A stretch of 64,000 bases of DNA from Bordetella genomosp. 1 (GTDB taxonomy: Bacteria; Pseudomonadota; Gammaproteobacteria; Burkholderiales; Burkholderiaceae_B), in the NCBI RefSeq assembly GCF_002261335.1, contig NZ_NEVL01000003.1, forward strand, positions 1,736,001 through 1,800,000, given 5' to 3'. Both the position numbers and the translations under genes were made by a program. The number at the start of each line of letters is the position of its first letter. Position 1 is the first letter of the stretch. Positions 47,029 to 54,627 of this stretch are shown here, in pieces. The notes beneath the pieces were generated by a model, which was not told the DNA's origin, did no database searches, and worked only from the letters and a program-made list of their open reading frames with translations.

Positions 47029-47526
47029 TCACTCCACATACCCGGCCATCCGGTCGCGCAGGGACTCGAGCTGCTGCTTGAGCTGCGCGAGTTCCTCCAC
47101 GGGGCAGGCCAGCGCGCAGCCCACCTCGGTCGGAACCTGGGTGGCCTTGGCGCGCAATGCCCTGCCCGCCGGCGTGAGCGTGATGACGATGTGGCGCTCG
47201 TCGTCTTCGGCCCGCACCCGCTTGAGCAGCCCGGCGGATTCCATCCGCTTGAGCAGGGGCGTGAGCGTGGCCGAATCCAGGAACAGGCGCTTGCCGATAT
47301 CGGAAAGGCTCACGCCATCGCGCTCCCAGAGCACCATCATCACCAGGTATTGCGGATAGGTCAGCTCCAGACGGGCCAGCAGCTTGCGATACAGCTTGTT
47401 CATCGCCAGCACGGTGGAGTGCAGGGCAAAGCACAGCTGGTCGTCGAGCAACAGCGTATCGGGCCCGCTCTGGGCCTGGCTGCCGCGCGTACGGCTGGCG
47501 GGTTTGGGATCGACCTTGGTGTTCAT
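47029..47526 (-). CDS. ohrR: MarR-family organic peroxide sensor OhrR
   Basis: A 165-residue MarR/OhrR protein. The peroxide-reactive Cys is C32 in [12 protein letters not shown], and a Cys pair in [13 protein letters not shown] near the C-terminus matches the 2-Cys OhrR type. Winged-helix region: [20 protein letters not shown] and a wing with [16 protein letters not shown]. Oxidation releases it from DNA and induces ohr. The start is unsure: ATG 47526 or 47538, neither with a clear ribosome-binding site; the operator abuts the start, so a short or leaderless mRNA is possible. Confidence 0.95.
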   Translation of the reverse strand: MNTKVDPKPASRTRGSQAQSGPDTLLLDDQLCFALHSTVLAMNKLYRKLLARLELTYPQYLVMMVLWERDGVSLSDIGKRLFLDSATLTPLLKRMESAGLLKRVRAEDDERHIVITLTPAGRALRAKATQVPTEVGCALACPVEELAQLKQQLESLRDRMAGYVE

Positions 47527-47540
47527 GATGGAAGCCATTT

Positions 47541-47560
47541 TATATAGCGCGCTATTTAAT
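47541..47560. promoter_or_regulatory. OhrR operator upstream of ohrR
   Basis: TATATAGCGCGCTATTTAAT at 47541-47560 contains a perfect 12-base palindrome ATAGCGCGCTAT and immediately precedes the ohrR start. It pairs with the similar site at 46985. Confidence 0.75.
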
Positions 47561-47600
47561 CGCAAGTGATTTTTGTGGCGCGAGCGCCACGCGCGCCGCC

Positions 47601-47849
47601 CTAGTCTTCGTACTCCTCGTCGGGCTCGCGCGCCGGCAGCAACCAGGCCGTGAGCGCGCACGCGCCCGTCGTGATCGCCCACGACACCAGGAAGAACACC
47701 GAGTAAAAGCCCATGCGGCCGGTGACGGCCCGGCCCAGCACGGCGACGTCGAGCGGGTCCACCAGCGCGAAGACCAGCGCGCTGCCCGCCGCCGCGGCCA
47801 TGAAGGCCGGCCACAGAATCCACATCAGGGTACGTGCCCGCAGGCGCAT
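47601..47849 (-). CDS. Small membrane protein at the end of the cco operon
   Basis: An 82-residue protein with two membrane helices (about residues 9-30, LMWILWPAFMAAAAGSALVF; about 46-69, GFYSVFFLVSWAITTGACAL) and an acidic cytosolic tail EPDEEYED. AAGGAG 6 bases upstream and a 13-base gap after the FixH-like gene place it in the cco operon. No named family recognised; a role in cbb3 assembly is only suggested by position. Confidence 0.8.
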   Translation of the reverse strand: MRLRARTLMWILWPAFMAAAAGSALVFALVDPLDVAVLGRAVTGRMGFYSVFFLVSWAITTGACALTAWLLPAREPDEEYED

Positions 47850-47862
47850 GCGCGTCTCTCCT

Positions 47863-48093
47863 TCAGGGCCGGCGCGGCGCCGGCACGGCCGCGGCCGGAT
47901 GCGCCGCGTCGGGCGCCTTCTCCACCACCAGCCCGCGCCGCACGGCGCCTTCGGTGATGGGCGTGTCGGGGTGCCAGGTGTAGGCCAGGACGATGGTGAC
48001 GATGCAGCCCACCAGCGCGGCCGCGGGGCCCGCCATCAGGATCCAGGGCCAGGGTTCGCGCCACCAGGGGCGCACGTCTTGAGGCGTCGTCAT
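47863..48093 (-). CDS. ccoH: Short FixH/CcoH-like membrane protein
   Basis: A 76-residue protein starting MTTPQDVRPWWREPWPWILM, with one membrane helix and the FixH-type PITEGAVRRGLVVEKAP segment directly after it. It lacks the long C-terminal periplasmic domain of most FixH proteins (about 150+ residues), as in some Betaproteobacteria. CcoH acts in cbb3 assembly. Start at 48093 is supported by AGGAG; an ATG at 48117 would overlap the ccoG stop (ATGA) and is a possible alternative. Confidence 0.75.
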   Translation of the reverse strand: MTTPQDVRPWWREPWPWILMAGPAAALVGCIVTIVLAYTWHPDTPITEGAVRRGLVVEKAPDAAHPAAAVPAPRRP

Positions 48094-48113
48094 GGAGGGG
48101 TTCTCCTCGGGGT

Positions 48114-49670
48114 TCATTGCGGCAGGTAGAAGCTGGCCGCTTCGTTCAGGTCGAGCTGCGGTCCCGCGCTGCCCTCGACGCTGCGCATCTCGAAGCGGAT
48201 GGGATGCGAGCCGGGCGCGGCGGCGTCCAGCGGCGCCCGCACCACGACCGGCACCAGCAGATTGCTCGCGGCAGGCACCCGCACGTCGGCGCTCTCGGAC
48301 GGCATGGTGCGCACGCTCAGGCCCGGCAGGCCGCTGGCAGACAGTTGCAGGCGCAACGCTTCGTCGGAAGTGTTGATGAACTGCAGCCGGTAGATGTTTT
48401 CGATCTGGCCGCCGGGCACCTCGCGCGCCAGCACGCCGCGGTCGCGGATGACGTCTACCCGCAAGGGGCTGCGCACGGCCAGGCTGCTCAGCAGGCCGAA
48501 CACCAACAGCAGCACCAGGCCGCCATAGATCAGGATGCGCGGACGCCACAGGCGCCGCCGCGCGGCGCGCGCGTCGAGCCCGTCGTCGATGGCACGCTCG
48601 GAGGTGTAGCGAATCAGGCCGGCGGGATACTGCATCTTGGCCATGACCTGGTTGCACGCGTCGATGCACGCGCCGCAACCGATGCACATGTATTGCAGGC
48701 CGTCGCGGATGTCGATGCCGGTCGGGCAGACCTGCACGCAGAGGCTGCAATCCACGCAGTCGCCCATGCCGGCGCCGCGATGGTCGATCTTGCGCGAGCG
48801 GCCGCCGCGCGGCTCGCCCCGCACGCGGTCGTACGTGACCACGAAGGTGTCGCGGTCGACCATCACGCTCTGGAAGCGGGCGTAGGGGCACATGTACTTG
48901 CACACCTGCTCGCGCATGAAGCCCGCGTTGCCCCAGGTGGCAAAGCCGTAGAACAGCATCCAGAACCACTGCCATGCGCCGAGCTGCAGCGTGAACAGCT
49001 GGTGGCCCAGGTCGCGGATCGGCGCGAAGTAGCCGATGAAGGTCGAGCCGGTCCACCAGGCGAGCAGGATCCAGAGCGCGTGCTTGCCGACCTTGAGCCG
49101 GATCTTGCGCGCCGTCCAGGGCGATTCGTCGAGCCGGATGCGGGCGATGCGATCGCCCTCGATGCGGCGCTCGATCCACATGAAGATCTCGGTATAGACC
49201 GTCTGCGGACAGGCATAGCCGCAGAACAGCCGGCCGGCCACCGCCGTGAACAGAAACAGCGCCAGCGCGCTGATCACCAGCAGCACCGCCAGGTACACCA
49301 CGTCCTGCGGCCACAGCACCAGGCCGAACAGATAGAACTTGCGCGCGCCGAGGTCGAACAGCACGGCCTGGCGCCCCTCCCACTGCACCCACGGCAGGCC
49401 GTAGAAGATCAGCTGGGTCAGGACCACGAACACGATGCGCCAGTGCGCGAACGTGCCGCTCACCGAGCGGGGGTAGACCTTGATGCGCACCTCCGCCAGC
49501 CGGCTCTCGACCGAGTTGGCGGGTGGCGGCGCCGGACGCCACAGCCCGGGGGGCGGCTCGGCCGGGGCACCGGCGGGCGGCAGCCCCGGTGCGGCCGCAC
49601 TTGCCGCCGCACTTGCCGCCGCACTTGCCGTGGCGGCGTCGGGCGGGGGGGAAACGGCGCGCTGCGTCAT
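48114..49670 (-). CDS. ccoG: Cytochrome c oxidase accessory protein CcoG (4Fe-4S, copper-related)
   Basis: A 518-residue membrane protein with five to six helices. An unusual Ala/Ser/Pro-rich N-terminal ~60 residues precedes helix one. CGYACPQTVYTE and CKYMCPYARFQ lie around the third-fourth helices; two 4Fe-4S motifs follow, DCVDCSLCVQVCPTGI and CIGCGACIDACNQVM. A periplasmic Ig-like C-terminal domain ends the protein. CcoG reduces Cu(II) for delivery to cbb3. Start ATG 49670 overlaps the stop of the 67-residue ORF (ATGA), so it is translationally coupled. Confidence 0.96.
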   Translation of the reverse strand: MTQRAVSPPPDAATASAAASAAASAAAPGLPPAGAPAEPPPGLWRPAPPPANSVESRLAEVRIKVYPRSVSGTFAHWRIVFVVLTQLIFYGLPWVQWEGRQAVLFDLGARKFYLFGLVLWPQDVVYLAVLLVISALALFLFTAVAGRLFCGYACPQTVYTEIFMWIERRIEGDRIARIRLDESPWTARKIRLKVGKHALWILLAWWTGSTFIGYFAPIRDLGHQLFTLQLGAWQWFWMLFYGFATWGNAGFMREQVCKYMCPYARFQSVMVDRDTFVVTYDRVRGEPRGGRSRKIDHRGAGMGDCVDCSLCVQVCPTGIDIRDGLQYMCIGCGACIDACNQVMAKMQYPAGLIRYTSERAIDDGLDARAARRRLWRPRILIYGGLVLLLVFGLLSSLAVRSPLRVDVIRDRGVLAREVPGGQIENIYRLQFINTSDEALRLQLSASGLPGLSVRTMPSESADVRVPAASNLLVPVVVRAPLDAAAPGSHPIRFEMRSVEGSAGPQLDLNEAASFYLPQ

Positions 49671-49870
49671 GACAGCGCCAGGGCCACGGCGGACGCGGCC
49701 GGCATCAGACCCCACGCGCACGCGGTGCGTGCCAGCAGCAGCCGGCACACCGGCCCCTCGGCCACGACGGCGTCGGCCGCGGCATCGCCGCGCGGGCGCA
49801 GGCCCGTGCGGACGGCGTCGCCCGCGATTGCAGCCACGTCGGCAGGCATCATCAGAGGAGAGTCGCTCAT
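49667..49870 (-). CDS. Predicted 67-residue small protein between ccoP and ccoG
   Basis: A 67-residue frame beginning MSDSPLMMPADVAAIAGDAV and ending in AACAWGLMPAASAVALALS-like hydrophobic sequence (LLLARTACAWGLMPAASAVA), so one C-terminal membrane helix is plausible. It starts with ATGA overlapping the ccoP stop and ends with ATGA overlapping the ccoG start; junction at both ends is the arrangement used throughout this operon (ccoQ/P). That makes translation likely, although no family is recognised. It would be a new small component linked to cbb3. Confidence 0.6.
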   Translation of the reverse strand: MSDSPLMMPADVAAIAGDAVRTGLRPRGDAAADAVVAEGPVCRLLLARTACAWGLMPAASAVALALS

Positions 49871-50817
49871 TGGCGAGCCTCCGCGGAAGCGACGCCGGCC
49901 TGGGCGCCGGGCTGGTTCGACAGCCCCCACACCCAGGCGGTCAGCAGCCGGATCTGCTCGGGCGTGAGCACGTCCTTGTGGGCCGGCATCTGGTTGTTGC
50001 GGCCTTCGCGGATGGTGCGCACGATGGCGGCCTCCGAGCTGCCGTACAGCCACACCGCGTCGGTCAGGTTGGGCGCGCCCAGCGCCTGGTTGCCCTTGCC
50101 ATCCACGCCATGACAGGCGACGCAGTAGTTGCCGAACTCGCGCTTGCCGCGGAACACCCTCACCGGGTCGGACGCCAGGCCCGACAGCGAGCGCACGTAA
50201 TGCGCGATGTCGGTAGCCATGCGCACGTCGACCACGCTGCCCCAGGGCGGCATGATGCCGTGACGGCCGTCGCGGATGGTGGTCTCGATCGCCTCGGGCG
50301 TGCCGCCATGCAGCCAGTCGCCGTCGGTGAGATTGGGGAAGCCGGGCGCGCCGCGCGCATCCGAGCCGTGGCACTGCGAGCAGGTGCTGAGGAAGAGCCG
50401 CTGGCCCACCTCGCGCGCCGGGATGTCGCCGGCCAGCTCGGGCACGCTCATGCCTTCGAAGCGCGCATACAGCGGCCGCACCGCCTCGCGCTGCGCCTCC
50501 TGCTGCTGCGCCACCTCGCCGGCGGTGGTGTAGCCCAGCACGCCCTTGTACTCGCCCAGGCCCGGAAACAGCACCAGGTAGGCGAGCGCGAAGACACAGA
50601 GCAGCAGGTACATCCAGGTCCACCAGCGCGGCACCGGATTGTTGAGCTCGGTCAGGTCGCCGTCCCACACATGGCCGGTGTCCTCGACCTGGCCCGCGGC
50701 CGGGCGTTCGCCCAGCCAGCGGCGCTGCGTGTACAGCAGCCACAGGCACCACACGATGCCACCCACGGCGATGATGCCGATGAAGTAGCTCCAGAAACCG
50801 TTGACGAAATCGCTCAT
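49867..50817 (-). CDS. ccoP: cbb3-type cytochrome c oxidase subunit CcoP (diheme)
   Basis: A 316-residue diheme c-type subunit: one N-terminal anchor helix (FWSYFIGIIAVGGIVWCLWL), CcoP N-terminal domain, then heme motifs C146-SQ-C149-H150 and C232-VA-C235-H236. It passes electrons from the cytochrome bc1/c pool to CcoO/CcoN at the periplasmic face. The ATG overlaps the ccoQ stop (ATGA). Length and motifs are typical. Confidence 0.98.
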   Translation of the reverse strand: MSDFVNGFWSYFIGIIAVGGIVWCLWLLYTQRRWLGERPAAGQVEDTGHVWDGDLTELNNPVPRWWTWMYLLLCVFALAYLVLFPGLGEYKGVLGYTTAGEVAQQQEAQREAVRPLYARFEGMSVPELAGDIPAREVGQRLFLSTCSQCHGSDARGAPGFPNLTDGDWLHGGTPEAIETTIRDGRHGIMPPWGSVVDVRMATDIAHYVRSLSGLASDPVRVFRGKREFGNYCVACHGVDGKGNQALGAPNLTDAVWLYGSSEAAIVRTIREGRNNQMPAHKDVLTPEQIRLLTAWVWGLSNQPGAQAGVASAEARQ

Positions 50818-50996
50818 GGCGTCCCCGACACATTGGGTTGGGCCGGCGCGGCTTCAGCGCCCTCGTCCGGCAAGGCAAACGGCAGCAGGGCCGACGCGGC
50901 GTTGGCGGGCTGGCGGTGACGCGACCACGCCCACCACACGATGCCCAGGAACGTCGCCATCGACAGGGCCGTGATCACACTCGAAAGCATCAGCAT
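50814..50996 (-). CDS. ccoQ: cbb3-type cytochrome oxidase subunit CcoQ
   Basis: A 60-residue single-helix protein (MLMLSSVITALSMATFLGIV followed by WWAWSRHRQPAN) with a short cytosolic tail. It is the small stabilising subunit of cbb3. It lies 4 bases after ccoO and overlaps ccoP (ATGA), the standard NOQP order. Confidence 0.95.
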   Translation of the reverse strand: MLMLSSVITALSMATFLGIVWWAWSRHRQPANAASALLPFALPDEGAEAAPAQPNVSGTP

Positions 50997-51000
50997 CGCG

Positions 51001-51738
51001 TCACTCCTTGGCAGCAGTACCGGCAGCGGGCGTACCGGCAGCGGGCGTACCGGCTGCGGGCGTACCGGCTGCGGGCGTGGCCGCTGCGGCCGCCGCCGCG
51101 GCCGCCTGCCGGCGCGCGGCCACGCCGAGCCCCTGCAGGTATGCGATCAGCGCGTCTTCCTCGGTCTTGCCGGCCAGCGCCGCGGGCGCGGCCTCGATGG
51201 TGGCGTCGTCGTAGGGCACGCCCAGACGGCGCAGCGCACGCATGCGGTCCTGCACGTCGGCCTGCGCCACGCTCGCATGCTGCAGCCAGGGATAGGCGGG
51301 CATGTTGGACTCGGGCACCGCGGCGCGCGGATCGCGCAGATGGATGCGGTGCCATTCGTCCGTGTAGCGCTCGCCCACGCGTGCGAGATCGGGGCCGGTG
51401 CGCTTGGAGCCCCACAGGAACGGATGGTCGAACACCGACTCCGACGACAGCGAGTAGGCGCCGTAGCGCTGCACCTCCGATTGCAGCATGCGCACCTGCT
51501 GCGAGTGACAGCCCACACAGCCTTCGCGGATGTAGATGTCGCGGCCGATCAGGGTCAGCGCCTCGTACGGCTTCACGCCGGGCGCCGCATTGGTGGTCGA
51601 GTGCTGGAAGAACAGCGGCACGATCTGCACCAGGCCGGCGAACGACACCACCAGGATGCTGGCGATGATCATCAGGCCGATGTTGCGTTCGAGGGTCTGG
51701 TGCGAGAAGAAACGCGGCTTGGATTGTGGTTGGCTCAT
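51001..51738 (-). CDS. ccoO: cbb3-type cytochrome c oxidase subunit CcoO (monoheme), with repeat tail
   Basis: A 245-residue subunit with one N-terminal anchor helix and a heme motif C74-VG-C77-H78 in [15 protein letters not shown]. The C-terminus differs from most homologues: after [11 protein letters not shown] an Ala-run and four to five copies of TPAAG extend it by about 35 residues, encoded by a 15-base tandem repeat. This tail is probably dispensable or a flexible linker. AAGGAG precedes the ATG, 13 bases after the ccoN stop. Confidence 0.97.
   Translation of the reverse strand: MSQPQSKPRFFSHQTLERNIGLMIIASILVVSFAGLVQIVPLFFQHSTTNAAPGVKPYEALTLIGRDIYIREGCVGCHSQQVRMLQSEVQRYGAYSLSSESVFDHPFLWGSKRTGPDLARVGERYTDEWHRIHLRDPRAAVPESNMPAYPWLQHASVAQADVQDRMRALRRLGVPYDDATIEAAPAALAGKTEEDALIAYLQGLGVAARRQAAAAAAAAATPAAGTPAAGTPAAGTPAAGTAAKE
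51016..51080. repeat. 15-base tandem repeat in the 3' end of ccoO
   Basis: On the plus strand, CGTACCGGCAGCGGG-type units lie at 51016, 51031, 51046 and 51061, with a diverged fifth copy. They encode the TPAAG repeats of the CcoO tail on the minus strand. Copy number changes would keep the frame. Confidence 0.9.
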
Positions 51739-51751
51739 GTCGGCGTCTCCT

Positions 51752-53245
51752 TCAGGCCGTCGCGGGCGCGGGGGCCGCCACCGGGCTCGGCGCGGTGAGC
51801 GGAACGGGCGGCACCACCGGATTGACCGGGCGCTCGCCGCGCACGGTGCGCCAGACGTTCCAGGCCATCACCCACATGCCGGCGAGATACAGCGCGCCGC
51901 CCATGACACGGATCAGGTAATACGGCACGCGCGTCTTGAGCTCCTCGACGAAGCTGTAGACCGGCAGGCCGTCGGCCCCCATGTCGCGCCACATCAGGCC
52001 CTGCTGCACGCCGGCCGTCCACATCGCGGCGATGTAGAGCACCACGCCGACGGTGGCGAGCCAGAAGTGCAGCTCGATGGCGCGCACGCTGTACATGCGC
52101 TCGCGGCCGTAGAGACGCGGGATCAGGTAATAGAGCGAACCGAAGGTGATCATCGCGACCCAGCCGAGCGAGCCCGAATGCACGTGGCCGATGGTCCAGT
52201 CGGTGTAGTGCGACAGCGAGTTGACGGTGCGGATCGACATCATCGAACCCTCGAAGGTCGACATGCCGTAGAACGACAGCGCGGTGACCAGGAACTTCAG
52301 GATCGGGTCGGTGCGCAGCTTGTGCCAGGCGCCCTGCAGCGTCATGATGCCGTTGATCATGCCGCCCCACGACGGCGCCAGCAGGATCAGCGAGAAGGTC
52401 ATGCCGAGCGACTGGGTCCAGTCGGGCAGCGAGGTGTAGAGCAGGTGATGCGGGCCGGCCCACATGTAGGTGAACGCCAGCGCCCAGAAGTGCACGATCG
52501 ACAGGCGGTACGAGTAGATCGGGCGGCCGGCCTGCTTGGGCACGAAGTAATACATCATGCCCAGGAAGCTCGTGGTCAGGAAGAAGCCCACGGCGTTGTG
52601 GCCATACCACCACTGCACCATTGCGTCCTGCACGCCCGCGTAGGCCGAATACGACTTCCACAGCGACACCGGCATTTCGATGTTGTTGAAGATGTGCAGG
52701 ACGGCGATCGTCAGGATGTAGGAGCCGAAGAACCAGTTGGCCACGTAGATGTGGCGCACCCGGCGCTTGACGATGGTGCCGAAGAACACCACCGCGTAGG
52801 CCACCCACACCGCGGTGATCAGGATGTCGATGGGCCACTCGAGCTCGGCGTATTCCTTGCTGCTCGTGATGCCCAGCGGCAGCGTGATGGCCGCGGCCAC
52901 GATCACGAGTTGCCAGCCCCAGAAGGTGAAGGCGGCCAGCGGCGCACAGAACAGGCGCACCTGACAGGTCCGCTGCACCACGTAGTACGAGGTGGCGAAC
53001 AGGGCGCTGCCGCCGAACGCGAAGATCACCGCGTTGGTATGCAGCGGGCGCAGGCGGCCGTAGCTCAGCCATGCGGTGTCGAAATTCAATTGCGGCCAGA
53101 TCAGTTGCGCCGCGATCAATACACCGACGGACATGCCGACGATGCCCCACACGATGGTCATCAGCGCGAACTGGCGCACCACCGTGTAGTTGAATTGTTC
53201 ATGCGGCGCCGCTTCGTCCTGCGCGCGGACAGTGCCATCGCTCAT
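51752..53245 (-). CDS. ccoN: cbb3-type cytochrome c oxidase subunit CcoN (catalytic)
   Basis: A 497-residue, 12-helix heme-copper oxidase subunit. The redox-centre ligands are visible: [14 protein letters not shown] (heme b), [13 protein letters not shown] (CuB His) with GPHHLLYTS (further CuB His pair), and [10 protein letters not shown] (heme ligands). It reduces O2 with high affinity and pumps protons. The ATG at 53245 lies 80 bases below a perfect FNR box. A ~25-residue Pro/Val/Ala-rich tail ends the protein. Confidence 0.98.
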   Translation of the reverse strand: MSDGTVRAQDEAAPHEQFNYTVVRQFALMTIVWGIVGMSVGVLIAAQLIWPQLNFDTAWLSYGRLRPLHTNAVIFAFGGSALFATSYYVVQRTCQVRLFCAPLAAFTFWGWQLVIVAAAITLPLGITSSKEYAELEWPIDILITAVWVAYAVVFFGTIVKRRVRHIYVANWFFGSYILTIAVLHIFNNIEMPVSLWKSYSAYAGVQDAMVQWWYGHNAVGFFLTTSFLGMMYYFVPKQAGRPIYSYRLSIVHFWALAFTYMWAGPHHLLYTSLPDWTQSLGMTFSLILLAPSWGGMINGIMTLQGAWHKLRTDPILKFLVTALSFYGMSTFEGSMMSIRTVNSLSHYTDWTIGHVHSGSLGWVAMITFGSLYYLIPRLYGRERMYSVRAIELHFWLATVGVVLYIAAMWTAGVQQGLMWRDMGADGLPVYSFVEELKTRVPYYLIRVMGGALYLAGMWVMAWNVWRTVRGERPVNPVVPPVPLTAPSPVAAPAPATA

Positions 53246-53324
53246 CAGACTTCCCCTCAAGAAACCGGAACATCGAAACGTTCATTTACGAATCGGATGA
53301 TGCGCGCGGGCCGGTCGAGGGGGC

Positions 53325-53338
53325 TTGATGCAAATCAA
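53325..53338. promoter_or_regulatory. FNR box upstream of ccoN
   Basis: TTGAT-GCAA-ATCAA, a perfect FNR dyad, centred at 53331.5. A -10-like CATCAT at 53297-53302 is placed for a class II promoter with start near 53290 (45 bases upstream of ccoN). The FNR protein of this window is the likely activator. Confidence 0.9.
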
Positions 53339-53363
53339 GCGGCACGGAAGCGATGCGGAACTT

Positions 53364-53507
53364 TCAGACGTCCTTGTCGCGCAGGATCGACAAGCCTTCG
53401 TTTTCGCTGTCGTCGAACTGCCCGTTGAACACCGCCCACCACAGCGCGACGCCGATCGCCAGCACGAAGATCAGCGACACCGGCAGGAGCAGATAGAGAA
53501 TGTCCAT
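53364..53507 (-). CDS. ccoS: cbb3 oxidase assembly protein CcoS
   Basis: A 47-residue, single-helix protein (MDILYLLLPVSLIFVLAIGV then ALWWAVFNGQFDD), the standard CcoS signature, followed by an acidic tail. CcoS helps insert heme or copper into CcoN. It lies 8 bases after the ccoI-like gene and 119 bases upstream of ccoN. Normal length for the family. Confidence 0.95.
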   Translation of the reverse strand: MDILYLLLPVSLIFVLAIGVALWWAVFNGQFDDSENEGLSILRDKDV

Positions 53508-53515
53508 GGCGCGCC

Positions 53516-54565
53516 TCAGGAGGCCTGCGCCAAAGGGGCCGCCGCCCGCGGCGCGCGGCGGCGCGCCAGGCGCCAGGCGTTGAGCGCCACCGCGACGGTG
53601 GACAGCAGCATGGCGAGCGCCGCCAGCCAGGGCGTGACCCAGCCCACCAGCGCGGGCGGCACCATCAGGAGGTGCCAGATCAACGAGCCATACAGATTCT
53701 GCAGGGCGATGCGCCGCGCCCGCAGGGGAATGGCGTGCAGCGCGGCGGCATCGCCGTCGCGTTCGGCCTGCAACAGCGCGGCCCGTGCCGCGGCCAGCGT
53801 GGCCGGCACCGCCATGGCCATGGCACACGGACAGCTCATCACCAGCAAAGCCACCATCACGGGCACCGCGTGCGCGGGTTCGACCCAGGCCCAGCCCGCG
53901 CCGGCCAGCAACGCCAGCAGCACCTGCAGGGTGACGAAGCGCGCGGCCACGCGGTCGGCCCGTTGCGCCAGGGCGGCGCTGTCCAGCGCGGCGCTGTCCA
54001 GCGCGGCGCTATCCAGCGCGGCACCATCCCGCGCGGCGCCGAGGGCCGCGGCATCCGCGCCCCCCACGCGCTGGCGCGCGCACAGCTCCAGGTAGCGCGC
54101 CGCCAGCAGAAAGGCGACGAACATGGTGACCGAATCGAAATAGACCTCGCCGGCCTGGCGCCACGTGGCCCAGGCGCTCGGCAGGAAGGCGCCGACGATG
54201 CCGAGCGCCACCGGCACGTCCATGCCGGCGCGCGCCTGCCGCAGGCTGGCCCACGCGCCGCGCCACAGGGGCCAGGCGCAATACAGCACCACCGGCACGG
54301 TCAGCACCAGGCTGGCCCAGTTCATCAGCACGATGGCGCGATCGAGCGTGAAGGCGGCGTCGTCGGGCATGGCCTGGCCGCGCAGGTAGCCGGGCCAGGC
54401 CAGCATCATCACCTGCATCATCACCAGCCAGGACACGCCCAGGCGCGCCAGCGCGTGACGCCGCACCTGACGCTCGGCGGGCGCGAGCGCAGCCGGCTGC
54501 GCGAAGATGGAGGCGGCGGGCCGGCGCGCGGCCGCCATGCCGTCGGCGGACGGAGTCGTGGTCAT
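53516..54565 (-). CDS. CcoI-position P1B-ATPase-derived membrane protein lacking both catalytic domains
   Basis: A 349-residue protein in the place of ccoI. It keeps the P1B transmembrane core, including helices before and after the CPC site (C245-P-C247 in VMSCPCAMAMAVPATLAAAR) and the last helix pair (GSLIWHLLMVPPALVGWVTP...). But the actuator loop is replaced by a short linker with AALDSAALDSAALDSAAL, and the phosphorylation/ATP domain (DKTGT) after the CPC helix is absent; no metal-binding N-domain either. The frame is open, with normal codon use. It may bind or pass copper without pumping, or act in assembly. An FNR box precedes it. Confidence 0.75.
   Translation of the reverse strand: MTTTPSADGMAAARRPAASIFAQPAALAPAERQVRRHALARLGVSWLVMMQVMMLAWPGYLRGQAMPDDAAFTLDRAIVLMNWASLVLTVPVVLYCAWPLWRGAWASLRQARAGMDVPVALGIVGAFLPSAWATWRQAGEVYFDSVTMFVAFLLAARYLELCARQRVGGADAAALGAARDGAALDSAALDSAALDSAALAQRADRVAARFVTLQVLLALLAGAGWAWVEPAHAVPVMVALLVMSCPCAMAMAVPATLAAARAALLQAERDGDAAALHAIPLRARRIALQNLYGSLIWHLLMVPPALVGWVTPWLAALAMLLSTVAVALNAWRLARRRAPRAAAPLAQAS
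53973..54032. repeat. 15-base tandem repeat in the ccoI-like gene
   Basis: Four in-frame copies of GCGGCGCTGTCCAGC (plus strand) at 53973, 53988, 54003 and 54018, the last diverged. They encode the AALDS linker that replaces the actuator domain. Confidence 0.88.
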
Positions 54566-54600
54566 GGGGGCGAGCGTAGCGCCCCCGCCCGCCGCCCGGC

Positions 54601-54614
54601 TTGATCTGCGTCAA
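54601..54614. promoter_or_regulatory. FNR box upstream of the ccoI-like gene
   Basis: TTGAT-CTGC-GTCAA at 54601-54614, one mismatch to the dyad, centred 42.5 bases upstream of the ATG at 54565. A TACGCT -10-like hexamer at 54573-54578 is correctly placed for class II activation, which would put the transcript start about at the ATG. Confidence 0.8.
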
Positions 54615-54627
54615 GCCCGCCGGCCGC

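Noticed and set aside
48117-49967. Plus-strand open frame of 616 codons opposite ccoG
   Set aside because: Antisense shadow without motifs; ccoG and neighbours fully account for the sequence.
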